Part shown: in pieces, positions 23,376 through 32,140 of the stretch | Position numbering within the stretch: the first letter of the stretch is position 1 | Layout: each line of letters opens with the position of its first letter | NCBI GenBank assembly: GCA_026129905.1 | Contig: JAHCHE010000004.1 | Span: forward strand, 186,001-250,000 | Source of the DNA: Bryobacteraceae bacterium | GTDB lineage: Bacteria > Acidobacteriota > Terriglobia > Bryobacterales > Bryobacteraceae | Reading direction: 5' to 3' | Length of the DNA stretch: 64,000 bases | Translations under genes and position numbers: made by a program | Notes under the pieces: generated by a model | Seen by the model: the letters and a program-made list of their open reading frames with translations, nothing else | Told to the model about the DNA's origin: nothing | Database searches by the model: none

Positions 23376-25003
23376 GGCCCCAATCCGTCGGTAAGAGAGC
23401 CTAAGCGGAGCCGGTCAGGACTTTGATCCCGTGGAGGGCCGCTAGATCGGCCTCCGGGAGAGACCGGCGGGAAGAACGTTGAGAGATCACTTTGCACCCC
23501 GCGGGTGCGCCCGTAGAATAGATAGGTGCAGAAGGCCCGCAAACCCTCCCCTACCGAACAGCCGCTGCTGATCGAGATCGATCCGGAGCCGTTGCCGGAA
23601 ACACTCACCGCGCTGGGCGGCGTGCCTCTGTTGGTGCAGACATTCCGCTCCTTGGGGCTGCCCGTAAGCGTGCGACAGCACGTGCACGTCAGAGAGCGTG
23701 ATCGGGGCTACGACGAAGCGACGATGGTGGAAAGCTTCGTGATTCTGAACGCGGTGGGCGGCGAGTGCTTCGACGACTTCCAGCGGTTGCGGGAAGATCC
23801 GGGATTGAGCGGCATGATTGGGCACGGGATTCCCTCCCCGGAAGCGGCCCGTCAGTTCCTGTATCAGTTTCACGATGAGAAGAAGATCGAGGAGGCCAAG
23901 CAGCGGCGGAGCGGGGGTGAAATCGCCTATATCCCGGAGGAGACCGAGGCGCTGCAGGGTTTGGGGTTGGTGAATCGGGCGTTGGTGCAGGAAGTGGGGC
24001 GACGCTGCCCGGATCAGCGGATCGCGACGGTGGATCAGGATGCGACCATCATCGAGAGCCGCAAGCAGGAAGCGCTGCGCACCTACGAAGGGGAACGGGG
24101 CTACCAACCGATGCTGGCGGTGTGGGCGGAGACGAACCTGGTGCTGGCCGACGAGTTCCGGGACGGGAATGTGCCGGCGATGATGGATCCGCTGACGGTG
24201 GCCAAGCAAGCGTTTGCGGCGCTGCCGGAGACGGTGACGACGTACTACTACCGGGGCGATTCGGCCTGCCATGAAAGTGATCTGATCAATTGGCTGCGGG
24301 ACGACAATCGCGCGGAGGGGCCGCGTGGACGCATCGGATTCGCGATCAGCGCACGGATGAGCGAGGCGTTGCACAAGGCGATTGGGAAGGTGCCGGAAGC
24401 GGCGTGGACGGGATATGGGCAACCGCATCCGGTGGAGATTCGCGAATGCGCGGAAGTGAGTTTTGTGCCGGGGGAGAAGTCCGAGCACAAGGACACGCAA
24501 CCCTTGCGCTACGTCGCCATCCGGATTCGGCAGCGTCAGGAGAGCCTGTTTGCCGATGGCAGCAAGGTGAAACATTTCGCGGCGGTGAGCAACATTCGGG
24601 AATGGAAGGCGAGCCGGCTGATCGAGTGGCATCGGGAGAAGGCGGGAACCGTGGAAGCGGCGCATGACGTTTTGAAGAACGAACTGGGGGCGGGGGTGAT
24701 GCCGTCGAAGTACTTCGGAACGAACGCGGCGTGGCTGCGCTTGGCGGCGATTTCGCACAACGTAATGACGGCGCTGAAGAGGTTGGCGCTGCCGGCCGAG
24801 TTGCTCACGGCGCGGCCGAAGCGCTTGCGGTTCCTCATCTTGAATACGCCGGGCCGGCTGGTGCATCACGCGCGAAGGATCGTGCTGCGTTTGGCGACGA
24901 CGGCGGCCCGACTGGCCGAGTGGCTGGAGGCGCTGAAGCTGCTGCCGCTCCGCGTCTAAAGCAAACCCACCTCAGGATCCTTATCGACGGATTTGCAGGC
25001 CCT
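23376..25003 (+). mobile_element. IS1380-family insertion sequence
   Basis: About 1.6 kb, the normal size for IS1380, containing one transposase gene. The left end near 23376-23407 and the reverse complement of 24970-25003 share GGCC, then AATCCGTCG, then TAAG in the same order. They look like imperfect terminal inverted repeats. The ends are my estimate; I could not confirm a short target duplication. The element separates a reverse transcriptase remnant on the left from a palindrome-rich non-coding region on the right. Confidence 0.6.
23526..24959 (+). CDS. IS1380-family DDE transposase
   Basis: 477 residues, the usual length. N-terminal LGGVPLLVQTFRSLGLP and GYDEATMVESFVILNAVGG are typical of IS1380. 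The RNase H-like catalytic core shows TVDQDATIIES (D170 and/or D172), ADEFRDGNVPA, YYYRGDSACHE (D245), and the distant acidic EAAHDVLKNELGAG segment. The C terminus ends LLTARPKRLRFLILNTPGRL, also a family trait. GTG at 23526 is the first in-frame start. No frameshift or internal stop is visible, so the transposase may be functional. Confidence 0.93.
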   Translation: MQKARKPSPTEQPLLIEIDPEPLPETLTALGGVPLLVQTFRSLGLPVSVRQHVHVRERDRGYDEATMVESFVILNAVGGECFDDFQRLREDPGLSGMIGHGIPSPEAARQFLYQFHDEKKIEEAKQRRSGGEIAYIPEETEALQGLGLVNRALVQEVGRRCPDQRIATVDQDATIIESRKQEALRTYEGERGYQPMLAVWAETNLVLADEFRDGNVPAMMDPLTVAKQAFAALPETVTTYYYRGDSACHESDLINWLRDDNRAEGPRGRIGFAISARMSEALHKAIGKVPEAAWTGYGQPHPVEIRECAEVSFVPGEKSEHKDTQPLRYVAIRIRQRQESLFADGSKVKHFAAVSNIREWKASRLIEWHREKAGTVEAAHDVLKNELGAGVMPSKYFGTNAAWLRLAAISHNVMTALKRLALPAELLTARPKRLRFLILNTPGRLVHHARRIVLRLATTAARLAEWLEALKLLPLRV

Positions 25004-25036
25004 TTCTTGCCTCGGGGGCAGAGGCGTCGTTGGCCC

Positions 25037-25058
25037 AACTTCCACAGATGTGGAAGTT
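25037..25058. repeat. perfect 9-bp inverted repeat
   Basis: AACTTCCAC (25037-25045) and GTGGAAGTT (25050-25058) flank a four-base loop. The stem is AT-balanced, unlike the GC-rich surroundings. It lies 34 bases beyond the estimated right end of the IS element. Confidence 0.6.
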
Positions 25059-25424
25059 CGGTTGGGCGCGGCACTTCCATCATCGCCGCAGCGGAAAGGA
25101 TCACCCTTCTCAGTCTTCGCCGAAGCCAGCGCACCCGAACTGGGGCTATTTCTTCACCGCCGTAGCTCCGTTCCAGCGCCGGCCCTCGCATGATGACAGC
25201 TACCGACGGATTGGGGGGCTGGCATACAGCGAAGCGTTTGAGGATCTGAACATCTACCGGTATGAAGGTTCCGGATTCGGAGGCGGCCCGGCGACAGGCT
25301 GGTGTATTTCAACAAATGGGCGCCGGGGATCTGGTCGGTTCCCGTGGATGGCGGGCTTGTCGGCGCCTCGCCGACCGACCCGGCGGCATGGCGCATTGGT
25401 CTTTGAACTCAAGATAAAAGTGCG

Positions 25425-25441
25425 AAGGGACACTGTCCCTT
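25425..25441. repeat. perfect 8-bp palindrome with one central base
   Basis: AAGGGACA and TGTCCCTT meet around a single C, and the right arm runs on into TTT. It could be an operator-like site, a repetitive extragenic palindrome, or a relic of an element end. No gene nearby explains it. Confidence 0.6.
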
Positions 25442-25506
25442 TTCGAGCTGCGAAGCCGCGGTGGGCGCAGGGCCCTTTCTACACTTTTCGAGACTTTCAT
25501 CGCAGG

Positions 25507-25621
25507 TGACGCATCCCGTTCGGACGGATGCGTCACCCCGCTTGCTGTTCGGTCTAGTTTATTGAAAGAAAAGAACTTTTACGAGATCGCGATTTGAGAT
25601 AAAAACCTCGCGGATGCGTCA
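25507..25621. repeat. 10-bp inverted repeat with a third arm copy
   Basis: TGACGCATCC (25507-25516) pairs with GGATGCGTCA (25526-25535) around nine bases. The same GGATGCGTCA recurs at 25612-25621. The outer copies thus bound a 115-base segment in inverted orientation, and each has a nearby GCAGG/CTCGCAG-type extension. That is compatible with a tiny non-autonomous element or REP-like pair. Confidence 0.55.
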
Positions 25622-25803
25622 CGCCTCGCAGGGTGTCGAATCTGTCGGATTTTCTTCAACCCGCATCCAGCGGCGCGCCTTCGCCTCGAACCGCAGCAGC
25701 GTTTCGCCCGGCGCCTGCGGATTTCCACCCGGTATTCTCCCACTGCCGGCGCGACCTCCTCGGCGCTCGGGTACGCGTTGGGCGGGAATCCCGGCGCCTG
25801 CAC

Positions 25804-26775
25804 TCAGCGCGCGGCGCTGCTCACCCGTTGTGCCCGGCGCGCGGCGAACCACTCCAGGATCCGGCGCTCGTAAACGGTGACCAACAGCGTGCCCAGCAGC
25901 GTCACCGCCCCGCCCAGCGCCATTGGGACGGTGATCTTTTCCCGCAGTACGGCTAACGCGATCAGCGCGATGAAGAACGGAAGCAGGTAGTTGCCAAGAC
26001 TGGCCTGCGTCACGTCCAGCCGCTTCAGCACGTAGAAGAACAGCAGCATCGCCAGGCCGTAGACGATCAGCGCCAGTTCCACGATGGCCCACAGCGCCAC
26101 CGGCTGGTGGAGAATGTCCCCGATCCGGAGCGGCTCCCAGAACAGAAACAGCGGAATGCTGGCCGCGCTGCCCACCACCGAGCTGTAAACGAGAATCTCC
26201 AGTTCGGTGTATCCCCGGTCCACAAGGAATTTGCAGAACGTGTTGTAGAACGCCGACGACGCGCACGCCGTCAAAAACAGGAGATTGCCCACGAGATAGC
26301 CCGCGTTGAGGAAGCTGGCGCCGCGCAGGTCCGACACCGAGGTCATCAGAACGCCCGTCAGCGCGATCGCGAAGCTTGCGTAGCGGACCGGGTTCATTCG
26401 CTCGCCCAGCATCAGCGACGCCGCGATCGCGACGAACACCGGTATCGTCAGCGTAATGATGCCGGCATTCGCCGCCAGCGTCCGCTGCGCGCCGAGCACG
26501 TACGTGAACTGAATCAGGAACGGGCCCATCAGCCCCGCCACCAGGAAGTAACGCACGTCGCGCCGCGAGATCCGCAGGCCCCTCCCGCGCTTCCGGTTCT
26601 GGCGCCACAGCACGGGAAAGAACAGGGCCGTGCTCGCGAACATCGGCACAAAGGCGATGGCGACCGGGCCGAGCCGGTCGCCGATGATCTTCACCACCGA
26701 AACCTGGGTCGCCCACATGAAGTTGCAGGCGATCACCGCGGCCCAGTCGGTATACTTCTGCGCGCGTTGGGTCAA
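25804..26775 (-). CDS. EamA-family (DMT) permease
   Basis: 323 residues with ten predicted helices in two EamA repeats: the first around WAAVIACNFMWATQVSVVKI to FVAIAASLMLGERMNPVRY, the second around LTACASSAFYNTFCKFLV to LREKITVPMALGGAVTLLG. The GER and REK motifs at the end of each repeat are typical of drug/metabolite transporters. The substrate is unknown. The only in-frame start is TTG at 26775 with no strong ribosome binding site. It is divergent from the acylase gene, 262 bases away, and an AT-rich TATTATAAGG lies near 26843. Confidence 0.88.
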   Translation of the reverse strand: MTQRAQKYTDWAAVIACNFMWATQVSVVKIIGDRLGPVAIAFVPMFASTALFFPVLWRQNRKRGRGLRISRRDVRYFLVAGLMGPFLIQFTYVLGAQRTLAANAGIITLTIPVFVAIAASLMLGERMNPVRYASFAIALTGVLMTSVSDLRGASFLNAGYLVGNLLFLTACASSAFYNTFCKFLVDRGYTELEILVYSSVVGSAASIPLFLFWEPLRIGDILHQPVALWAIVELALIVYGLAMLLFFYVLKRLDVTQASLGNYLLPFFIALIALAVLREKITVPMALGGAVTLLGTLLVTVYERRILEWFAARRAQRVSSAAR

Positions 26776-27037
26776 GTGCGCCGGCCCCCGATCTCCCGGT
26801 ATCCCGGATCTCTTGCCTGCGGCCCCTCGGCCGAAGACCGCCTATTATAAGGCATCAGCTTAAGCGCGAACCGCCGGAGACTGCGGCTTCGGTTTGGCAT
26901 CTGTTCAGTCTGCTGAACACAACCTCCGGCCCCGCGCCGCCATCCTTGACGCCTTTCCCGCGCCGGTTTCACAATGGCTGCGGTGGCGCCCGCGAGGGGC
27001 TTCGCCATGCGTCACACACGACCATGAAGGAGTAACG

Positions 27038-29260
27038 ATGAGTTCGCGAAGGAGCCTCCGATCCTTCTTACTGGCATTGCCGGCATTGCTGCTGTCGATG
27101 AGCCCGGGTTGTTCCACCGCGGTCGACCCGCTGGCCAGGGACGTGACGATTTACCGCGACGCGTACGGCGTGCCGCATATCGTCGGCGAAACCGAAGAGG
27201 CGACTTTCTTCGGCTACGGCTACGCGCAGGCCGAAGACCATCTCGAACGTATGATGATCCAGTACCGCGACGCGCAGGGGCGCCGGGCCGAGGTCGAGGG
27301 CTTCGACGCCCTCGGCGACGGATACCTGCACTTCATCCCGTACGAGTACCGCTGGGACGGCGACTACCTGCAACGCCTCCTTCGCACCAGGAAGGCGGTA
27401 ATCGACAACCGCGACAAGATCGATCCCGCCGTCTACCGCGTCCTCGACGGCTTCGCCCGTGGCGTGAACGCGTACATTCGCGAGCACCGCGCGGGCATTC
27501 CCGCCTGGATCGACTCGATCGCGCCCGAGGACGTCGAAGCGCTCGAGCGCAGCCACTACATGCGCTTCTACAGCATCCACGACGCGCTTACCAAAATGTC
27601 CGAGCGGACCTACTCGTTCCCGAACCTCGGCTCGAACCAGTGGGCCATCGCGCGCGAGCGCTCGGCCAACGGCCGCATCATCCACGTCGAGCACACCCAC
27701 ATGCCCTGGGCCAATCGCTTCCAGAATTACGAGGCCCACCTGGTGACCCCCGGCAAGCTGAACGCGGGCGGCATCAGTTGGTTTGGCAGCCCCTTCTTTC
27801 TCGACGGTTTCAACGACAAAATCACCTGGTCCGCTACCTGGAACCAGCCCAATATGGCCGACGTTTACGAGGAGAAATTAAACCCGAAAAACCACCGTCA
27901 ATACCTTTACGACGGCGAGTGGCGTGACATCCGGATCGAGCGCGAAACGTTCCGCATCAAGTCCGAGACCGGAATGGACTCGGTCACCCTGCCCTTGTAC
28001 TATACCCACCACGGCCCCATCGTCCGCCTCGACCGCGAGCGGAATCGCGCCTGGTCCGTGAAGCTGCCGAACTTCGACGGCGTCAATTATTCCCTCGGCC
28101 TTTACGGCCTCATGAAAGCGCAAAATCTCGAGGAATTTAAGACCGCCGCATCCCGTCAGTTGATGCCGCGATGGAACCTGCTCTATTCCGACCTGGAGAA
28201 CATTTACTGGGTTCACAACGGCAATGTCGCGCAACGCAACGAAAAGTACGATTGGACGAAACCCGTTCCCGGATGGACCAGCGAAACGGAATGGGGACCG
28301 TACCTGCCGTTCGAGCAGTATCCGCAACTGCTGAACCCCGCTTCGGGATTCTTGCAGAACTGCAACAACCCGCCGTGGGTGGCGACGCGCAACTCCGGCT
28401 TGAACCCGCTCGCGCCTACTCCCTACTTCCTAAGCGCCCGCCCCAAGCCCGACGCCGGCGAGGAGGCGCTGAACACGCGCGGCGAACGAGTCTTTCAGGT
28501 ACTCGCGGAGCCGAAGAAATTTACCCTCGAAGAGATGATCGATCTCGGCTTCGATACGTACATCCTCCCCGCCGATGTCATCGTTCCGCTGCTCGACGAA
28601 GCGTGGAAGAACAGTGCGGAAGCCCGGAAAGACGCGCGGCTTGCTGGCGCCATGAACGCCCTTCGCTCCTGGGACCGGCGATCGAGCAAGGGCTCGGTCG
28701 CATATACGTACCTCCATTATTGGGGAAAATCGTACCAGGACCTTGTCTCGCGCGCCAAATTCGCCCGATTTACCTCATACGACCGGAGCAAGATCGATAT
28801 TCGCTCGCCGGAGGAGCAGGGGGATGCCCTCAAAGCGCTGCGGGAGGCGGTCGATCGCATCGAAAAGCAATTCGGACGGACCGGCGTCCCGTGGGGCGAG
28901 ATCAACGTCGTCGTGCGCGGCGGCGAGTTCCCGCTTGGAGGCGAAGGCATGTACGGCGTGTTGCACCCGGACGAGGGCGTCGACCAGGACGACGGAAAGA
29001 TTCACTGCAACGACGGCTGGGGCCACCTGTTGATCGTGATGGAAGGCGAGCCCAAGCAGGTCTGGAGCCTGCTCCCCTACGGGCAGTCGGAACGCTCCGA
29101 GTCGCCGCACTACAACGACCAGGCAAAGCTTCACAGCGAGCGCAAAGTGAAGCCGTTCCCCCTCGCGCCGGCGGAAATCCTCGAAAACGCCAAGTCCGTC
29201 TGGGGCGACAGAGATCGGATCAGGAAGTGGATCGCGGAAGAAAAGAACGTAAAGCGGTGA
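27038..29260 (+). CDS. penicillin acylase-family N-terminal nucleophile hydrolase
   Basis: 740 residues with a hydrophobic signal (SFLLALPALLLSMSPGCSTA) and a cysteine that could be a weak lipobox. The mature part begins DVTIYRDAYGVPHIVGETEE, the usual start of Ntn acylases, then FGYGYAQAEDHLERM. The self-cleavage nucleophile is the Ser in LGSNQWAIA, followed by HVEHTHMPW. The family includes penicillin G acylases and acyl-homoserine-lactone acylases such as PvdQ and QuiP, all exported. The natural substrate here is unknown; quorum-signal or acyl-amino-acid hydrolysis is possible. ATG at 27038 has GAAGGAG nine bases upstream; the frame opens earlier at 26894 without a signal peptide. Confidence 0.9.
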   Translation: MSSRRSLRSFLLALPALLLSMSPGCSTAVDPLARDVTIYRDAYGVPHIVGETEEATFFGYGYAQAEDHLERMMIQYRDAQGRRAEVEGFDALGDGYLHFIPYEYRWDGDYLQRLLRTRKAVIDNRDKIDPAVYRVLDGFARGVNAYIREHRAGIPAWIDSIAPEDVEALERSHYMRFYSIHDALTKMSERTYSFPNLGSNQWAIARERSANGRIIHVEHTHMPWANRFQNYEAHLVTPGKLNAGGISWFGSPFFLDGFNDKITWSATWNQPNMADVYEEKLNPKNHRQYLYDGEWRDIRIERETFRIKSETGMDSVTLPLYYTHHGPIVRLDRERNRAWSVKLPNFDGVNYSLGLYGLMKAQNLEEFKTAASRQLMPRWNLLYSDLENIYWVHNGNVAQRNEKYDWTKPVPGWTSETEWGPYLPFEQYPQLLNPASGFLQNCNNPPWVATRNSGLNPLAPTPYFLSARPKPDAGEEALNTRGERVFQVLAEPKKFTLEEMIDLGFDTYILPADVIVPLLDEAWKNSAEARKDARLAGAMNALRSWDRRSSKGSVAYTYLHYWGKSYQDLVSRAKFARFTSYDRSKIDIRSPEEQGDALKALREAVDRIEKQFGRTGVPWGEINVVVRGGEFPLGGEGMYGVLHPDEGVDQDDGKIHCNDGWGHLLIVMEGEPKQVWSLLPYGQSERSESPHYNDQAKLHSERKVKPFPLAPAEILENAKSVWGDRDRIRKWIAEEKNVKR

Positions 29261-29329
29261 GTGGATTCGCCGGCGAAGGCTCACTGGCGCACCTTCCGAA
29301 CGGCCTTGTTTCTGTGAGCGGGAAGCCCT

Positions 29330-30700
29330 TCAGGCGCCGCCGCCCCGGCCAATCTCGGAGCGGCATAGGCGGTGCTTGCCGCCTTCCCCAAAAAGGATCT
29401 CGCTGACGCACTCCACCTGAAAGTTGACGTTTTGGCCGGCCTTCTCCATGACAGCAGCCTGCAAACGCTCCAGGTCCCCTTCCGGCGGAGGCTGCGTGGG
29501 AATCACGAACAGCACAAAACAGTCCGTGGCCTGCTGAACCAACTGGTACCTGCGGTGCCAGGGCATGTCCCAGAAGCTCATCGGAATCAGTTCCCAGTGG
29601 TGCATCTTGCGGCCGTCCGGCAGTACGCAGTAGTCCATCGTCCGTCCACGGACTTCGCGGATGGTCTGGAATGGAAGTCCGCAGCGGCAGGTTTCCGCTT
29701 CCAGCGTCACGATGTCGCCCAACGAGTAGCGGATGAAGGGAGCGGCGTAGCTATGGAGCCCGGTGGCCACCAGTTCGCCCGATTCTCCCGGCGCAGCGGG
29801 ACGTCCATCCTTGATCACCTCGACGATCACATTGTCGTCGCATACGTGATAAGCGCCGGTTTCGGCGCACTCCCAGGCCAGCAGGTTGAATTCGTGACTT
29901 CCGTAAATATCGAACACCGGCGCCCGAAATCCATCGCGGATCGCCGCGCGCATCGCCGGCGTCAGAACCTCGCCGCCGGTGAACACGAGGCGCGGGCCCG
30001 GCCGCTCGCCCGGCATGCGTCCCCACAATGCCGCAACCTCCGTGAGTACGCCCGCGTAGCCGCTTAAGACATCGGGAGCGTACTGGGCCAACTCCCGCGC
30101 CATCGCTTCGATCGGCTGCAGACAGCTCACCTCCCGCCAGGGGAAGATGCCCAGCCGGTCCTGTAGGGATCGCCCGTCCCAGGACCGCCGGTCCGTGGGA
30201 ACGCCCGACGACCGCACCTTGGCGCTGCGGTCCCTCACCCGCCGCCCAAGCATCCCGAGCGCACGGACGCGAAACATCTGGAGGAGGTGCTCCTCGACCT
30301 TGGTGCGGCGAACGCGCGCCGGTTCGCCCGTCGACCCGGTGGTGTAGTGAAGCACGAGCCTCTTTTCGTCGATTCCCCGCGCCAGGATCTCCTGCGCTGC
30401 CGCCGTCCGAACCTCTTGTTTGGCGGTGAGAGGCAGTCTCGCCAGATCGGCGGCGCTCCGGATATCCTCCGGCCGCACGCCCGCCGCCTCGAACCGGCGG
30501 CGATAGAAAGGCACGTTAGCGTAAGCGTGGTGGATCAGGAAGCGCAGCTTGCGGTCGCGGAAACGGATCAGGCGCCGGCGTGACGTCCAGGGATGTTCCC
30601 ACAGGCACGCCAACGTGTGCAGATGTTCGAGGAGCCGGCGTGAACGGGAGGTCCGCAATCGTCTTTGAGAATTAGAGCAGACGCCTCGGAGACGTGTCAA
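29330..30700 (-). CDS. PaaK/CapK-like AMP-forming ligase
   Basis: 456 residues resembling phenylacetate-CoA ligase and the CapK capsule protein. It has the AMP-binding P-loop HYTTGSTGEPARV, YGSHEFNLLAWEC, GESGELVATGL, and the C-terminal VRGRTMDYCVLPDGRKMHHW. The family adenylates carboxylates (aryl acids, or unknown acids in polysaccharide clusters). The first 40 residues are basic and uncertain. TTG at 30700 opens the frame, with no clear Shine-Dalgarno site, and an internal TTG near 30658 is an alternative. It is divergent from the GNAT gene by 37 bases, so the four neighbouring genes may share a promoter zone and a pathway. Confidence 0.82.
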   Translation of the reverse strand: MTRLRGVCSNSQRRLRTSRSRRLLEHLHTLACLWEHPWTSRRRLIRFRDRKLRFLIHHAYANVPFYRRRFEAAGVRPEDIRSAADLARLPLTAKQEVRTAAAQEILARGIDEKRLVLHYTTGSTGEPARVRRTKVEEHLLQMFRVRALGMLGRRVRDRSAKVRSSGVPTDRRSWDGRSLQDRLGIFPWREVSCLQPIEAMARELAQYAPDVLSGYAGVLTEVAALWGRMPGERPGPRLVFTGGEVLTPAMRAAIRDGFRAPVFDIYGSHEFNLLAWECAETGAYHVCDDNVIVEVIKDGRPAAPGESGELVATGLHSYAAPFIRYSLGDIVTLEAETCRCGLPFQTIREVRGRTMDYCVLPDGRKMHHWELIPMSFWDMPWHRRYQLVQQATDCFVLFVIPTQPPPEGDLERLQAAVMEKAGQNVNFQVECVSEILFGEGGKHRLCRSEIGRGGGA

Positions 30701-30737
30701 TGCGATGCCTCACGCGAACCGACGTATACTGTAGCGA

Positions 30738-31298
30738 TTGGAAAGTCTGGTCCCAAAAAGCCTGGCGACGCCCTTCCACCAGCTTGGCCAGGCGGACTTC
30801 GCCGAGATCGTGCAGTTGCGCGATCACGTGCTGGCTAGCCTCCCCCATCCCGATTGTTACGTCTCAGGACCGGACGAAGATGCCGTGATTCAGGCCCATC
30901 TGGGACAGGCCGGCGTGACGTTTGGCGCCCGAATCGGAAGCCGGCTGATCGCCTACGCTGCCCTGAGTCTGGACATCGACGACGCTCACCTCGACCCGGA
31001 GTTCCATCACGCCATCGTCGCCAGGAGCGTTAACGGAGATCTTGCCCGGGACCGCTGCGCCGTACTGGCGGTGGCCATGGTCCACGCCGATTTCAGAGGT
31101 CGCCATCTGCATCGCGAAGCGATCCGCCGACGCCTGCAATTTGCCCGCGCCAATGGCAGGTCCGACATCGTCGCCATGGTCTCCCCGCACAATGCGCCGT
31201 GCCTCCACAACCTCGTCGCTGAAGGCTTCCGAGTGCAAGATGTCATCGGGTTTCCCGACGGCCGCGAGCGCTACTTCCTACGAGGCAACCCCGCGTGA
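30738..31298 (+). CDS. GNAT-family N-acetyltransferase
   Basis: 186 residues with GNAT features: an N-terminal ADFAEIVQLRDHVLASLPHP helix, the central beta strands with GSRLIAYAALSLDI, VLAVAMVHADFRGRHLHREA as the acetyl-CoA pyrophosphate loop (RGRHLH in place of Q/RxxGxG/A), and a C-terminal NAPCLHNLVAEGFRVQDV matching the usual N.a..ly.k.GF block. The acceptor is unknown. TTG start at 30738. The stop overlaps the GTG of the deacetylase gene (GTGA), implying coupled translation. Confidence 0.8.
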   Translation: MESLVPKSLATPFHQLGQADFAEIVQLRDHVLASLPHPDCYVSGPDEDAVIQAHLGQAGVTFGARIGSRLIAYAALSLDIDDAHLDPEFHHAIVARSVNGDLARDRCAVLAVAMVHADFRGRHLHREAIRRRLQFARANGRSDIVAMVSPHNAPCLHNLVAEGFRVQDVIGFPDGRERYFLRGNPA

Positions 31299-32140
31299 CA
31301 AATCCCCCCTATCTGTGGCCGGAGGGCTTTTCCTGCGCCCTGTGCTTCTGCGTCGATGTGGATGCCGTCACGCCCATGATGTGGCGGCTTCGCGACAAAG
31401 GCGCCTATTCGCCCCGGGAAGTGGAACAGCGTAGCTTCGGATTGCGGCAGGGAGTCGACCGCATCCTTTCCATTCTGGCCGACCTGCGCATCCCCGCGAC
31501 GTTCTTTGTGCCTGGCTACATCGCCGAGCATCATCCCCGGCTGATAACCGAGATCGCCGGCCAGGGGCACGAGATCGGATTGCACGGCTACATCCATGAA
31601 GAGACCGAGGAGTTGGACGAGCGGGAGAATCGCGAGGTATTGAGGAAATCCATTGCCATCCTCGAGGACCGCGCCGGCCGCCGGCCTTCCGGCTACCGCT
31701 CCCCCAATTGGGGCATGACCGACTCTCTGCCCGCGCTGCTCCAGGAGCATGGAATTTTTTACGACAGCTCGCTGATGGGCTACGAGCATCCCTATACGTT
31801 TCGCGGCATCACCGAGTTGCCTGTGAGCTGGACCGCGAGCGACGCCACGTACTACTTCTACCTCGGCCGCGGCGATGACATCGGACCTCCCTGGCCCGCT
31901 CATCTGTTAGAGGACGCTTGGCGGGATGAGATCGCGGCCGCGCGGCGCTTCGCGAGCCTCCTCTGCCTCACCGTCCATCCGTGGATGTCCGGCCGGGGCG
32001 CCCGCGCCGTCGCCCTTGAGCGCCTTCTCCGGGAAGCCCGGGGCGATTCCTCCATCTGGCTTGCCAACTGCCTCGCTATCGCCGAATACCACCGTCAATC
32101 GCCCAATTGCGGCAAGTTTGACGTGCGCGGGCCGGAGTGA
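31295..32140 (+). CDS. polysaccharide deacetylase (NodB/PuuE-type)
   Basis: 281 residues. NodB homology motifs are CFCVDVDAVTP (motif 1 with DVD), FFVPGYIAEHHP, GHEIGLHGYIHEETEEL (motif 2 H..H), GYRSPNWGMT (motif 3 RSP), YDSSLMG, and LTVHPWMSGRG near the end. The overall form matches the PuuE/allantoinase-like deacetylases that remove acetyl or formyl groups from small amides as well as glycans. GTG at 31295 overlaps the GNAT stop, and the stop overlaps the next GTG, so the three genes are translated in series. An acetyltransferase followed by a deacetylase suggests a protect/deprotect step, which is an inference. Confidence 0.88.
   Translation: MTNPPYLWPEGFSCALCFCVDVDAVTPMMWRLRDKGAYSPREVEQRSFGLRQGVDRILSILADLRIPATFFVPGYIAEHHPRLITEIAGQGHEIGLHGYIHEETEELDERENREVLRKSIAILEDRAGRRPSGYRSPNWGMTDSLPALLQEHGIFYDSSLMGYEHPYTFRGITELPVSWTASDATYYFYLGRGDDIGPPWPAHLLEDAWRDEIAAARRFASLLCLTVHPWMSGRGARAVALERLLREARGDSSIWLANCLAIAEYHRQSPNCGKFDVRGPE

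Larger units (their letters stand above)
25004..25803. other. 800-base non-coding, palindrome-rich region right of the IS element
   Basis: No convincing gene. A plus-strand open frame at 25030-25509 has a mixed, low-complexity translation with a short protein-like part (YRRIGGLAYSEAFEDLNIY), which could be a decayed coding fragment. The region holds three perfect palindromes (25037-25058, 25425-25441, 25507-25535) and a further copy of one arm at 25612-25621. It separates the IS element from the EamA transporter gene that ends at 25804. Confidence 0.5.

Noticed and set aside
23487-24869. 460-codon minus-strand frame
   Set aside because: Antisense to the IS1380 transposase; His/Arg-rich and without motifs.
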